Origin: Cupriavidus sp. 2SB
Lineage (GTDB): Bacteria > Pseudomonadota > Gammaproteobacteria > Burkholderiales > Burkholderiaceae
Reading direction: 5' to 3'
Assembly: GCF_005503625.1 (NCBI RefSeq)
Contig: NZ_SCMX01000023.1
Span: 1 to 64,000 of the forward strand
DNA length: 64,000 nt
In this document: piece after piece, positions 17,764 through 28,268 of the stretch
Numbering within the stretch: the stretch's first letter is position 1
Layout of the letters: each line of letters opens with the position of its first letter
Notes under the pieces: generated by a model
Told to the model about the DNA's origin: nothing
Seen by the model: the letters and a program-made list of their open reading frames with translations, nothing else
The model's database searches: none
Made by a program: the position numbers and the translations under genes

Positions 17764-19023
17764 CTATCGATCCAGCCACCGGCCAAGTCCCCAGATTCCG
17801 CCGATCGTGGCAACCACGGCGCCCATCAGCCCGATGGTCCACCAGAAGCCATTGGTCTCCTGCAGCCACGGCATGCGCGCGAAGTTCATGCCGAAAATGC
17901 CGGTGATCAACGTCAGCGGCATGAACAATGCGGTGATGATGGTGAGTGCCCGCATCGTGCGATTGGTACGATGTGCCACGGCGGAAAAATGAATCTGCAC
18001 GGCCGACTCGATCGAGTCCTCCAGCCGTCGCGCATGGGCGAGCACGCGCAGGATGTGCTCCATCAGATCGGTCAGGCGCACGAGCAGCACTTCATCGCGA
18101 CTGGCCGTTGTGGCGTTCTCACCATCCTCGGTGCTGTAGCGATTGTCCAGCAGGCTGTCGCGAAACTCCTGTAGCGCATCGCGTTGCTCCTCGCTCAGGT
18201 GCTCAAGCCGGCGTAGCTGGATGCGGGCGTCGAGCAACCCTTCCCAACTGGAGAAGCTCCGGCGCGTGCTGAGCAGCGCGCGCTGCCAGCGATCGAGTTG
18301 GCGGGTCAGTGGCGCCCGCAGATCCAGGTAACGATCGACCATGGCATTGAGCAGCCGCAGCATCAAGTCTTCAGGCCGCGTAGGCGGGCGCACGCCATGC
18401 ACCAGCGCACTGATACCGTTGGCACGCGGTGCGGCGATGCGTGGCGCACCGCAGGTATCGAGCAGCCGTTGCCGGACCTGATCGACCGTACGCGACGGCG
18501 ACGGCCGTACGGTCACCAGCACGGTGTCGAATACGAAGAAAGTGATTGGCTGGGTGTCGATCCTCGCCAGCGCGGGCAGGAAGCCGGGTGCGTACTTGCG
18601 AGCTGCCTTCTGAGGCGCCGGCATTGGCGTTACCGGTGTTCCTGACGGCTCGACCGCGGTGGGCGTGGCGCCCGAAGATGCCTGCGCGGCGGCATCGCCT
18701 GCATGCTCCGCTTCCTCTTCCGCAAACTGCCGACTGGTTTCAAACGTCAGCTTGCGGAAGATGACCATGTCGTACGCATTGGTCGTATCGAAGAACGACG
18801 GATGCGCCGGATTGGTGGCGTCGGAGAGGTGCAGGTCGAGGATCGGTGCACCTGTCAGCGCCACAAGGTTGTCACGCCACGCGGCAGGCGCAGCAGTGAC
18901 TTCTTCCGTGGCGAAATCCGCCCAGACAAAACGCGCGGCCGCATTGTCAGCCAGGAAGTCACGCGCCGCGTCCAGCGTGGCCAGCGGATGCACCTGGCTG
19001 GCCGAGAACCCAAGTAGTTGCAT
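17764..19023 (-). CDS. CorA/ZntB-family metal transporter
   Basis: 419 residues on the minus strand. The C terminus has two membrane helices with the GMNF motif between them (TGIFGMNFARMPWLQETNGF), the hallmark of CorA-type Mg2+/Co2+/Zn2+ channels. A large cytoplasmic N-terminal domain with helical segments precedes them, and a Pro/Ala-rich insert (VEPSGTPVTPMPAPQ, about residues 125-140) is unusual. ZntB and CorA types cannot be told apart safely. It lies 24 bases downstream of hemB and ends 12 bases from dsbD, with no terminator seen between the convergent genes. Confidence 0.88.
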   Translation of the reverse strand: MQLLGFSASQVHPLATLDAARDFLADNAAARFVWADFATEEVTAAPAAWRDNLVALTGAPILDLHLSDATNPAHPSFFDTTNAYDMVIFRKLTFETSRQFAEEEAEHAGDAAAQASSGATPTAVEPSGTPVTPMPAPQKAARKYAPGFLPALARIDTQPITFFVFDTVLVTVRPSPSRTVDQVRQRLLDTCGAPRIAAPRANGISALVHGVRPPTRPEDLMLRLLNAMVDRYLDLRAPLTRQLDRWQRALLSTRRSFSSWEGLLDARIQLRRLEHLSEEQRDALQEFRDSLLDNRYSTEDGENATTASRDEVLLVRLTDLMEHILRVLAHARRLEDSIESAVQIHFSAVAHRTNRTMRALTIITALFMPLTLITGIFGMNFARMPWLQETNGFWWTIGLMGAVVATIGGIWGLGRWLDR

Positions 19024-19047
19024 GCAGGCGATATCGGGGCCGGAGCC

Positions 19048-20157
<1,110 letters not shown>

Positions 20158-20158
20158 C

Positions 20159-20164
20159 TATCAT
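20159..20164 (+). promoter_or_regulatory. -10-like box for the hemB-engB RNA candidate
   Basis: TATCAT (20159-20164) lies seven bases before the first base of the first hairpin (GGACACC at 20171). No convincing -35 is seen; the matching region at about 20136-20141 is A-rich. Confidence 0.35.
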
Positions 20165-20170
20165 ACTCGC

Positions 20171-20287
20171 GGACACCTTGTGTTGCTTCGCGCAGCGCGG
20201 TGTCCCCCGCTACTCCTCCCTGAGCGGGTACCCGCCCTGAACCGGTGGGAAAGTTTGTCCCCGTTGCTTGCAACGGGGCTTTTTTTT
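20171..20287 (+). ncRNA. Structured small RNA candidate between hemB and engB
   Basis: About 117 bases on the plus strand, opposite to both neighbours. Hairpin 1: GGACACC (20171-20177) with GGTGTCC (20199-20205), capped by GTTGC/GCAGC. Hairpin 2: CCCGCT (20206-20211) with AGCGGG (20223-20228). Hairpin 3: CCCGCC (20231-20236) with GGTGGG (20244-20249). The end is a perfect terminator stem, CCCCGTTG/CAACGGGG (20259-20278), then C and eight T. An RNA motif named after hemB has been described in betaproteobacteria; this may be it, from memory and unverified. No protein frame fits. Confidence 0.6.
20259..20287 (+). terminator. Strong intrinsic terminator of the RNA candidate
   Basis: Perfect 8-bp stem (20259-20266 with 20271-20278, loop CTTG), then C and T8. 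It is oriented on the plus strand, with no plus-strand protein gene upstream to need it, which supports an RNA gene. Confidence 0.85.
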
Positions 20288-20331
20288 GTCCGGCCAATGC
20301 GGGGATGGCTGCGGGAATATGCGCGAGGGAA

Positions 20332-21006
20332 TCAGGGTTGCGGCGTGACCGTGCCCTGCTCGGGCGGCTGGGCTTCCGGTAGCGCCAGCCATCCGGCTAC
20401 TACGCGCTGGGCTTCCTCGATACCGCGCCTTTTAAGGCTGGAGAACAACTGCGCAGTCAGAGGCGGCGGGTTGTCCATCTGCTGGGAATAGTTCGCCAGG
20501 ATGCGCCGCGTTTCCCGAAGCGCATTGGTGTTGTCGTTTTGCGTCAACTTGTCGGCCTTGGTCAACAGCACGTGGATCGGCTTGCCCGTGGGCAGGAACC
20601 ACTCGACCATCTGGCAATCGAGGTCCGTGAAAGGGCGTCGCGCGTCCATCATCAAGATCAGGCCCATCAGTTGCTGTCGCGTCTGGACATAGTCCGACAG
20701 CAGTCCCTGCCAGTGGAACTTGGCACTCCCCGACACCTGCGCATAGCCATAGCCGGGCAGGTCCACGAGGAAGGCAAGCGGATCGGTGGCCTTGACCGGT
20801 GCCACCGTGAAATAGTTGATGTGCTGCGTGCGGCCAGGCGTGCGCGACGAGAAAGCCAGGCGCTTCTGGTTGCACAGCGTGTTGATGGCCGTCGATTTGC
20901 CGGCATTGGAGCGGCCGGCAAACGCCACCTCGGGCACTGCCGTGGCGGGCAGGTCGCGCAGATGGTTGACGGTATCGAAGAAGCGGGCCTGATGAAGAAG
21001 GGACAT
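20332..21006 (-). CDS. engB: Ribosome-biogenesis GTPase EngB (YihA/YsxC)
   Basis: 224 residues on the minus strand. EngB is a GTPase needed for 50S assembly. Motifs: G1 GRSNAGKS (31-38), the G3 region [12 protein letters not shown], and G4 LTKADKL. The C-terminal end (GTVTPQP) is short. It is divergent from cytochrome c4, an arrangement also known in Pseudomonas. The start [13 protein letters not shown] at 21006 fits the family. Confidence 0.96.
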   Translation of the reverse strand: MSLLHQARFFDTVNHLRDLPATAVPEVAFAGRSNAGKSTAINTLCNQKRLAFSSRTPGRTQHINYFTVAPVKATDPLAFLVDLPGYGYAQVSGSAKFHWQGLLSDYVQTRQQLMGLILMMDARRPFTDLDCQMVEWFLPTGKPIHVLLTKADKLTQNDNTNALRETRRILANYSQQMDNPPPLTAQLFSSLKRRGIEEAQRVVAGWLALPEAQPPEQGTVTPQP

Positions 21007-21102
21007 GCGCGAATGCGGTAAGGAGGGCGAAAAGCCGGACTTGGCAAGCTGCCAGTGCAGACGTCGCCACAGAGAATGACCTAAGTCAATCCGGAAAGCG
21101 AT

Positions 21103-21116
21103 TTATTGTACAATAA
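21103..21116. repeat. 14-bp perfect palindrome in the engB-cytochrome c4 gap
   Basis: TTATTGTACAATAA is its own reverse complement and lies about 100 bases before the engB start. It contains TACAAT on both strands, so it may be a promoter element or an operator. The rest of the 368-base gap holds a small hairpin (TTGCCG/CGGCAA near 21153-21175) and no credible gene. Confidence 0.5.
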
Positions 21117-21374
21117 CCCGGTTTACGGTCTCCTGAGCAGGTGGCGTGTGGCATTCTTGCCGGATGTCATCGGCAATGCTTTAAATCGATCGCTTGAGCT
21201 TGAAGTTGTTCGCGATCAATTCAAAGGCTTGCGCATACGCGGTACCAGGCTCTCTGTTTTTTCTGCTCACATAGGCGCTTCCTCACCGCCAGGCAGGACA
21301 AAGGCAGGGGTCAGGAAAGGGACGACCGGCGGCATGCATTACGGTGTTCATAACAAATCTGACAAGGTGTACTA

Positions 21375-22037
21375 ATGAACCGCATTGCGAAACTTTTGGG
21401 TGTCATGGCGCTGGCTGTTCCGCTTGGCGCAATGACTGGGCTGGCAACTGCCGCAGAGCAGGCCGCCACCACGAAAGCTGATCCCGCCAAGGGCGAAACG
21501 CTTTACACACAGGGCGTCCCTGATCGCAATGTTCCCGCCTGCTTCTCCTGCCACGGCGCCGCTGGCAACAGCAGCGCCGCAGTCAATCCCAAGCTGGCTG
21601 GCCAGCAGGCCGACTATACACACAAGCAGCTTGTCGATTTCAAGGCCAAATCGCGGGACAACCCGATCATGTCGCTCTACGCTGGCGCGCTGTCGGATCA
21701 GGACATGCGTGATATTGGCGCCTACCTGGCCAAGCAGCCACTGAAGCCTGCCACGGCCAAGAACAAGGATACGATCGAACAGGGCCAGAAAATCTACCGT
21801 GCGGGTATTGCCGCGAAGGGTATCCCGGCTTGTGCCGGCTGCCACGGACCGACCGGCGCCGGGATTCCGGCGCAGTATCCCCGTATCGGAGGCCAGTATT
21901 CCGAGTACACCGAAGCACAACTGGTGGCATTCCGCCAGGGCACCCGCAAGAACAATTCGGTCATGACCACGATTGCCGCCAGGATGTCGGATGCCGAGAT
22001 CAAGGCGGTGGCGGATTACGTCGCCGGCGTCCGTTAA
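21375..22037 (+). CDS. Di-haem cytochrome c4
   Basis: 220 residues. A signal peptide of about 26 residues precedes two similar haem domains with CFSCH (Cys56-His60) and CAGCH (Cys153-His157). Each domain also has a methionine in the usual axial position. Cytochrome c4 is a periplasmic electron carrier feeding terminal oxidases. It sits just before System II cytochrome c maturation genes, and a terminator follows. No start ambiguity is seen. Confidence 0.94.
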   Translation: MNRIAKLLGVMALAVPLGAMTGLATAAEQAATTKADPAKGETLYTQGVPDRNVPACFSCHGAAGNSSAAVNPKLAGQQADYTHKQLVDFKAKSRDNPIMSLYAGALSDQDMRDIGAYLAKQPLKPATAKNKDTIEQGQKIYRAGIAAKGIPACAGCHGPTGAGIPAQYPRIGGQYSEYTEAQLVAFRQGTRKNNSVMTTIAARMSDAEIKAVADYVAGVR

Positions 22038-22104
22038 GTCGTATCGCGCGCGATCCGGTATATCCCGTAGTGGGATGAACCGGAGACGCGGGCAACAATC
22101 GAAG

Positions 22105-22141
22105 AGGGTGGCCTGCTTGCCGAAGCATGTCCACCCTTTTT
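22105..22141 (+). terminator. Terminator after cytochrome c4
   Basis: AGGGTGG...TGCTT pairs with AAGCA...CCACCCT (22105-22137, small internal loop), followed by five T. It covers the upstream in-frame ATG at 22127 of ccsB, which supports the later start at 22217. Confidence 0.7.
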
Positions 22142-22216
22142 CATTTTTTGCGCCGCACCGTGGCGTCACACCGGCGCGAGAGACTCGCGCCACATGGATT
22201 TCAGGCGTTTCCGCAC

Positions 22217-24436
22217 ATGTCGAACCCTTCCACTTCAGGGCTGCACCTGAAGACCTCCCACCGCGTCCTGCGCGATACCGTCGAGTTGCTGTCCTCGATG
22301 CGGTTCGCCATCACGCTGCTGACGGTGATTGCCATCGCCAGCGTGATCGGCACGGTGCTCAAGCAGAACGAGCCGTATCCGAATTACGTCAACCAGTTCG
22401 GACCGTTCTGGGCTGATCTCTTCCACACGCTGTCGTTGCAGAAGGTGTACGGCTCGTGGTGGTTCCTGTTGATCCTGGCCTTCCTGGTGATTTCCACATC
22501 GCTGTGCATCTCCCGCAACGCCCCGAAGATGCTGGTCGAGATGCGTTCGTGGAAAGACCATGTGCGCGAGCGCAGTCTCCGTGCGTTCCATCATCGCGGG
22601 GAATATGACGCGCCACGCGGTCGTGCGGAAGCGGTCGGCCGCGTGGCCGCACTGCTACGCAATCGGGGTTATCGCATCAAGCCGGTGGAGCATGAGGGTG
22701 CCACGCTGCTGGCGGCGAAGGCCGGGGCTGCGAACAAGCTTGGCTACATTCTTGCCCATACAGCCATCGTCGTGATCTGTATCGGCGGTTTGCTCGATGG
22801 CGATATGCTGATTCGCGCGCAGATGTGGTTTGGCGGCAAGTCGCCGATCAGTGGCAACGCCCTCATCAGCGAAATCGGGGCCCAGCATCGTTTGTCGACG
22901 AGCAACCCGGGATTCCGTGGCAATGCGTTCGTGCCCGAGGGCGCTACCGTGTCGACGGCCATTCTCAACGTCGCGGACGGCGCGCTGGTGCAGGACCTGC
23001 CGTTCACGATCATGCTCAAGAAGTTCACGGTCGACTACTACTCGACCGGCATGCCCAAGCTGTTTGCGTCCGATGTCATTGTGACCGACCGTGCAACAGG
23101 CAAGCAGACTGAGGCGACGATCAAGGTCAACGAGCCGCTGACGATCGATGGCATTGCGATTTACCAGTCGAGCTTCGAGGATGGCGGCTCGCAATTGAAA
23201 TTCGAGGGCTATCCGATGGCCGGTAGCAGCCATGCCACCTTCGCGCTCGGTGGCACGGTGGGCGGTAACGTGCAGCTTGCGGGTACGGGTCCCGACGTCG
23301 ACGGCCTGACCGTCGAGTTCAGCGATTTCCGGCAGATCAATGTCGAGACGGTGACCGATGGCTCGGGCAAGGCCGATGTGCGCGGCGTCGCGCGCAAGCC
23401 GCTCGGCACGCTGGATCAGCACCTGGGCTCTGCGGTAAATCTCGACAAGGAAAAGAACCTGCGCAACGTCGGCCCCTCGGTCCAGTACAAGCTGCGTGAT
23501 CGCAACGGTCAGGCGCGCGAGTTCAACAATTACATGCTGCCGGTGCAACTCGAAGGACAGACGGTATTCCTGGCTGGCATGCGCGAATCCCCTAGCGAGT
23601 CGTTCCGTTACCTGCGGATTCCCGCGGATGACCAGCGCAGCCTGAATGACTGGATGCGGTTGCGTGCGGCACTGCAGGACAAGGCGATGCGTGAACAGGC
23701 CGCACGCCGGTTTGCGGAAGCCTCGATGCCCGGGGCCGGCAAGGAAGCGCTGCGTGGCCAGCTTGCCGAAAGCGCCTTGCGTGCGATGGATCTGTTTGCC
23801 GGTGCCACGCGTCCTTCGCCGGACTCTCCGCCGGGCGGCTTCACGGCCATTGCGGCGTTCCTGGAGAAGTCCGTGCCGCAGGGCGAGCAGCAGAAGGCCG
23901 CCGATGTATTGCTGAAGATTCTGAATGGTTCGATGTGGGAATTGTGGCAACTGTCGCGTGAGCAGGCCAAGCAGCCGACGATCCCGGGTGATGCGCAAAG
24001 TGCGGCATTCCTGCAGCAGTCCATTAACGCGTTGTCAGACAGCTTTTTCTATCTGGCACCGGTATTTTTGCAGCTTGATGACTTCAAGGAGGTCAAGGCA
24101 AGCGTGTTCCAGATGACCCGTGCGCCGGGCAAAAACATCGTGTATCTTGGCTGCCTGCTGTTGACGCTGGGCGTGTTCGCGATGTTCTACATTCGCGAGC
24201 GCCGGGTCTGGGTCTGGGTGCGCGACAGGCGCGAAGACGAGAGCGACGCGACAGGCAGTCACGTCATGATGGCGATGTCCACGCAGCGACGCACGCTCGA
24301 CTTCGAGAAGGAGTTCACGGCACTGCGCGACGATATCGGACGCGCGGTAGGGGCCGGGGTCACGGCAGCGATGTCTTCCGCAGCACATCGATCGGAAACA
24401 TCAGCGCGCGATGATCAACGCGGCGCGTCGCTATAG
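22217..24436 (+). CDS. Cytochrome c biogenesis protein CcsB/ResB (System II)
   Basis: 739 residues from ATG 22217 (MSNPSTSGLHLK). ResB-type membrane protein with three early helices (RFAITLLTVIAIASVIGTVL, WWFLLILAFLVISTSL, LAHTAIVVICIGGLLDG), a large periplasmic domain, and a last helix near the C terminus (NIVYLGCLLLTLGVFAMFYI). With CcsA it forms the synthetase that brings haem to apocytochromes c. It overlaps the upstream extension of ccsA. Confidence 0.93.
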   Translation: MSNPSTSGLHLKTSHRVLRDTVELLSSMRFAITLLTVIAIASVIGTVLKQNEPYPNYVNQFGPFWADLFHTLSLQKVYGSWWFLLILAFLVISTSLCISRNAPKMLVEMRSWKDHVRERSLRAFHHRGEYDAPRGRAEAVGRVAALLRNRGYRIKPVEHEGATLLAAKAGAANKLGYILAHTAIVVICIGGLLDGDMLIRAQMWFGGKSPISGNALISEIGAQHRLSTSNPGFRGNAFVPEGATVSTAILNVADGALVQDLPFTIMLKKFTVDYYSTGMPKLFASDVIVTDRATGKQTEATIKVNEPLTIDGIAIYQSSFEDGGSQLKFEGYPMAGSSHATFALGGTVGGNVQLAGTGPDVDGLTVEFSDFRQINVETVTDGSGKADVRGVARKPLGTLDQHLGSAVNLDKEKNLRNVGPSVQYKLRDRNGQAREFNNYMLPVQLEGQTVFLAGMRESPSESFRYLRIPADDQRSLNDWMRLRAALQDKAMREQAARRFAEASMPGAGKEALRGQLAESALRAMDLFAGATRPSPDSPPGGFTAIAAFLEKSVPQGEQQKAADVLLKILNGSMWELWQLSREQAKQPTIPGDAQSAAFLQQSINALSDSFFYLAPVFLQLDDFKEVKASVFQMTRAPGKNIVYLGCLLLTLGVFAMFYIRERRVWVWVRDRREDESDATGSHVMMAMSTQRRTLDFEKEFTALRDDIGRAVGAGVTAAMSSAAHRSETSARDDQRGASL

Positions 24437-24497
24437 TAGAAAGACCGTAGAGATAGCAGATATAACAGGCGCGCAAGCGTCGCATAGCAGGAATGCC

Positions 24498-25721
24498 ATG
24501 TCCTCCAATCTGAACCACGCCAATCCGGGGTTGCCAGCACGACCGAGCGTCGCAGCCCAAGATATCCCTCAGGTCGATGCCTCGCTCGATGCCGACTATC
24601 TGGAACCGTCGTTCCTTCGCCGGCTGACCTGGGTTGACTGGGCCTTTGCGCTGTTGCTGGTTGTGGGTGCCGGCTTCGCGCTGGCGCAGTACGGACACTG
24701 GATGAACGTCTACGACAAGGCCGTGCTGATTGCGTCGGTGCCGACGTTCGCGCTGCTTGGCTGGCACTGGAAGGCGGTGCGGCCGTTGATGGTAGGCATC
24801 GCCGTACTGTCGCTGCTGGCGATCCAGATGTACCAGGGCAACCTGGCGCGTGCCGAAGAGGCATTTTTCCTGAAGTATCTGCTGTCGAGCCAGTCGGCCA
24901 TCCTGTGGATGAGCGCGCTGGTGTTTCTCTCGACGGCGTTCTACTGGGTGTCGTTGATCACCCGATCCGAAACGGGCGCGAGCATCGGCAGCAAGCTCTG
25001 CTGGGCCGCCGTGGTCCTCGGTTTTACCGGTTTGATGGTGCGCTGGTACGAGTCGTATCTGATCGGCGCAGACATCGGTCACATTCCCATCTCGAACCTC
25101 TACGAGGTCTTCGTCCTCTTCACGCTGATCACGTCGCTGTTCTACCTGTACTACGAGCGTCGCTACGCCACGCGCGCGCTGGGCGCCTTCGTCATGCTGG
25201 TAGTGTCGGCAGCGGTGGCGTTCCTGCTTTGGTATACGGTGTCCCGCAATGCGCAGGAGATCCAGCCGCTGGTACCGGCGCTGCAAAGCTGGTGGATGAA
25301 GATCCACGTGCCGGCGAACTTCATTGGCTACGGCACGTTTGCACTGGCTGCAATGGTGGCGGTGGCCTACCTGCTCAAGCAGCGCGGCATCATGGCGGAG
25401 CGCCTGCCATCGCTCGAACTGCTCGACGACGTGATGTACAAGGCGATCGCCGTGGGCTTCGCGTTCTTCACGATTGCGACGATCCTGGGCGCACTGTGGG
25501 CGGCCGAAGCGTGGGGTGGCTACTGGAGTTGGGACCCCAAGGAAACCTGGGCGCTGATCGTGTGGCTGAACTATGCGGCATGGCTGCACATGCGCCTGAT
25601 GAAGGGGCTGCGCGGCACCATGGCGGCGTGGTGGGCGTTGGTGGGCCTGTTGGTCACGACCTTTGCGTTCCTGGGCGTCAACATGTTCCTTTCGGGCTTG
25701 CATAGCTACGGCGAACTCTGA
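24498..25721 (+). CDS. ccsA: Cytochrome c biogenesis protein CcsA (System II)
   Basis: 407 residues from ATG 24498, preceded by AGGA. It is a polytopic membrane protein with about eight helices. The tryptophan-rich haem-handling WWD motif, WGGYWSWDPKETWALIVW, is near residues 337-354, with conserved histidines nearby (MKIHVPANF, LHMRLM). It works with ResB. The pair next to cytochrome c4 suggests a haem-delivery unit; dsbD, which supplies reductant, is also nearby. Confidence 0.94.
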   Translation: MSSNLNHANPGLPARPSVAAQDIPQVDASLDADYLEPSFLRRLTWVDWAFALLLVVGAGFALAQYGHWMNVYDKAVLIASVPTFALLGWHWKAVRPLMVGIAVLSLLAIQMYQGNLARAEEAFFLKYLLSSQSAILWMSALVFLSTAFYWVSLITRSETGASIGSKLCWAAVVLGFTGLMVRWYESYLIGADIGHIPISNLYEVFVLFTLITSLFYLYYERRYATRALGAFVMLVVSAAVAFLLWYTVSRNAQEIQPLVPALQSWWMKIHVPANFIGYGTFALAAMVAVAYLLKQRGIMAERLPSLELLDDVMYKAIAVGFAFFTIATILGALWAAEAWGGYWSWDPKETWALIVWLNYAAWLHMRLMKGLRGTMAAWWALVGLLVTTFAFLGVNMFLSGLHSYGEL

Positions 25722-25755
25722 GACGCGCCGACGCTGGACCCGAGCTTGTCGATCG

Positions 25756-25787
25756 AAGAGCCCGTCCAATACGACGGGCTCTTTTTC
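25756..25787 (+). terminator. Terminator after ccsA
   Basis: AAGAGCCCGT (25756-25765) pairs perfectly with ACGGGCTCTT (25774-25783), and TTTTT follows. Confidence 0.85.
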
Positions 25788-25923
25788 GTTTGTCTTGTCG
25801 AGTAGCGCCCGCATCACAGGTGACATTTATTTGAACTCGACGGCGACAAACGCATCACATTCGGTGTTTACTGAGGGTGAACGGCACCGGTTGTCGGCGC
25901 CGACCGAGAAGGGAGACTTGAAG

Positions 25924-26346
25924 ATGACTATTCGTCACAACGCCATGTCTGCATTGCGACCGGCTGCCTTGGCACTGGGTACGGCAGCGCTGCTGCTGGG
26001 CGGTTGCGCGAGCATGGGAATGGGAGGTGGAAACATGCCGCCGACCGTCAAGGTCGCCAACGGCGTACTGACCGATCCGCAGGGCCTGACGCTTTACACG
26101 TTTGACCGCGACACGGCGAGCAGTGGCAAGAGCGTCTGCAACGGCGCGTGTGCCACCAACTGGCCGCCGCTGTTGGCAGAGCCCGGCCGTACGGCATCGG
26201 GCGATTATTCGATCATCACGCGCGACGACGGCGCACGCCAGTATGCGTACAAGGGCAAGCCGCTCTATCGCTTTGCCAAGGACGCCAAGGCTGGCGATCG
26301 TGCAGGCGACAACCTGAACAACGTCTGGCACGTCGCAAAGCCCTGA
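25924..26346 (+). CDS. COG4315-type predicted lipoprotein
   Basis: 140 residues. A signal peptide ends in a lipobox, LLLGGCAS (Cys28), so the protein is likely lipid-anchored in the envelope. The mature part has two copies of the secreted-repeat pattern of the COG4315/PF03640 family: LTLYTFDRDTASSGKSVCNGACATNWPP and RQYAYKGKPLYRFAKD-like segments. Function is not established. ATG 25924 follows a GGGAG site. It stands alone between two terminators. Confidence 0.85.
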   Translation: MTIRHNAMSALRPAALALGTAALLLGGCASMGMGGGNMPPTVKVANGVLTDPQGLTLYTFDRDTASSGKSVCNGACATNWPPLLAEPGRTASGDYSIITRDDGARQYAYKGKPLYRFAKDAKAGDRAGDNLNNVWHVAKP

Positions 26347-26367
26347 GCGGGCACGGCGACCCGCCAG

Positions 26368-26412
26368 AAGGCCGCGCCGGCTCCCGGGTAGAAGGGGCGG
26401 GCGCGGCCTTTT
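26368..26412 (+). terminator. Terminator after the lipoprotein gene
   Basis: AAGGCCGCGCC (26368-26378) pairs perfectly with GGCGCGGCCTT (26400-26410), and TTTT follows in part. Confidence 0.7.
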
Positions 26413-26483
26413 GTCGCAATGTCGGGGGCGGCATCGCACGTTTGAGACCGTTTTCGTGTCCAATGCAGCATCGTCCAGAATAA

Positions 26484-27493
<1,010 letters not shown>

Positions 27494-27494
<1 letters not shown>

Positions 27495-28153
27495 TGGATG
27501 GGCGCGGTCCGTCGGCTACCCCGACGCGTGCGGGCGAGGCGCGCGGGCTGGCGATGCCCACGCCAGCGCAACTGCGTGCCGTGAAGGTCGTGGTGTGGTT
27601 GCTGGCATTGCTGCCGTTCGCGCGATTGATGTACCTGGGCGCGACCTCGCAGTTCGGCGCCAATCCATTGGAATTCGTGACGCGGTCCACTGGGACGTGG
27701 ACGCTGGTGATGCTCTGCGTGACGCTGGCTGTCACTCCGCTACGCAGGCTGACCGGTTGGAACTGGTTGCTTCGGCTGCGTCGCATGCTGGGCCTGTTCA
27801 CGTTCTTCTACGCGCTGCAGCACTTCCTGCTGTGGCTGGCCGTGGATCGAGGATTCGAACTGGCGGCCATTCTCAAGGACATCGGCAAACGCCCGTTTAT
27901 CACGGTCGGGTTTGCGGCGTTCGTGCTGATGGTGCCGCTGGCTGCCACCTCGGCCAATGTTATGGTGCGATGGCTCGGCGGCAAGCGGTGGCAGAGCCTG
28001 CATCGGGCGATCTATGCCATCGCCGTGCTGGCGATCCTGCACTTCTGGTGGCACAAGGCCGGCAAGAACGATTTTGGTGAAGTGTCGATCTATGCTGCCG
28101 TGGTGTTTGTGCTGCTGGCAGCGCGGGTGTGGTGGCGGGGCAAGCGGGCATAA
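27494..28153 (+). CDS. msrQ: Haem-containing membrane subunit MsrQ (YedZ)
   Basis: 219 residues, an inner-membrane protein with about six helices and ferric-reductase-like histidines (FYALQHFLLWLAV, LHRAIYAIAVLAILHFWWHK). It passes electrons from the quinone pool or cytosol to MsrP. Its ATG overlaps the msrP stop, so the two are translationally coupled. A bidirectional terminator separates it from lysA. Confidence 0.94.
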
Positions 28154-28186
28154 AGCGGCTTCTGCACGTCGTCCCGGAGTGCGATG

Positions 28187-28227
28187 AAAAAACGGCGACG
28201 TGCGGTAGTCGCAGCATCGCCGTTTTT
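28187..28227. terminator. Bidirectional terminator between msrQ and lysA
   Basis: AAAAACGGCGA (28188-28198) pairs perfectly with TCGCCGTTTTT (28217-28227). The A-run on one side and the T-run on the other suit both convergent transcripts. Confidence 0.75.
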
Positions 28228-28268
28228 GGCGTGCCGATGCAGGGCGCATCGGGATGTCTGAGGCGTCT

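Noticed and set aside
21106-21375. 89-codon frame in the engB-cytochrome c4 gap
   Set aside because: TTG start inside the palindrome, no ribosome binding site, no family resemblance; it ends at the cytochrome start.
25787-25923. Alternative-sigma promoter before the COG4315 lipoprotein
   Set aside because: Region was read for ECF-type -35/-10 pairs and none was convincing.
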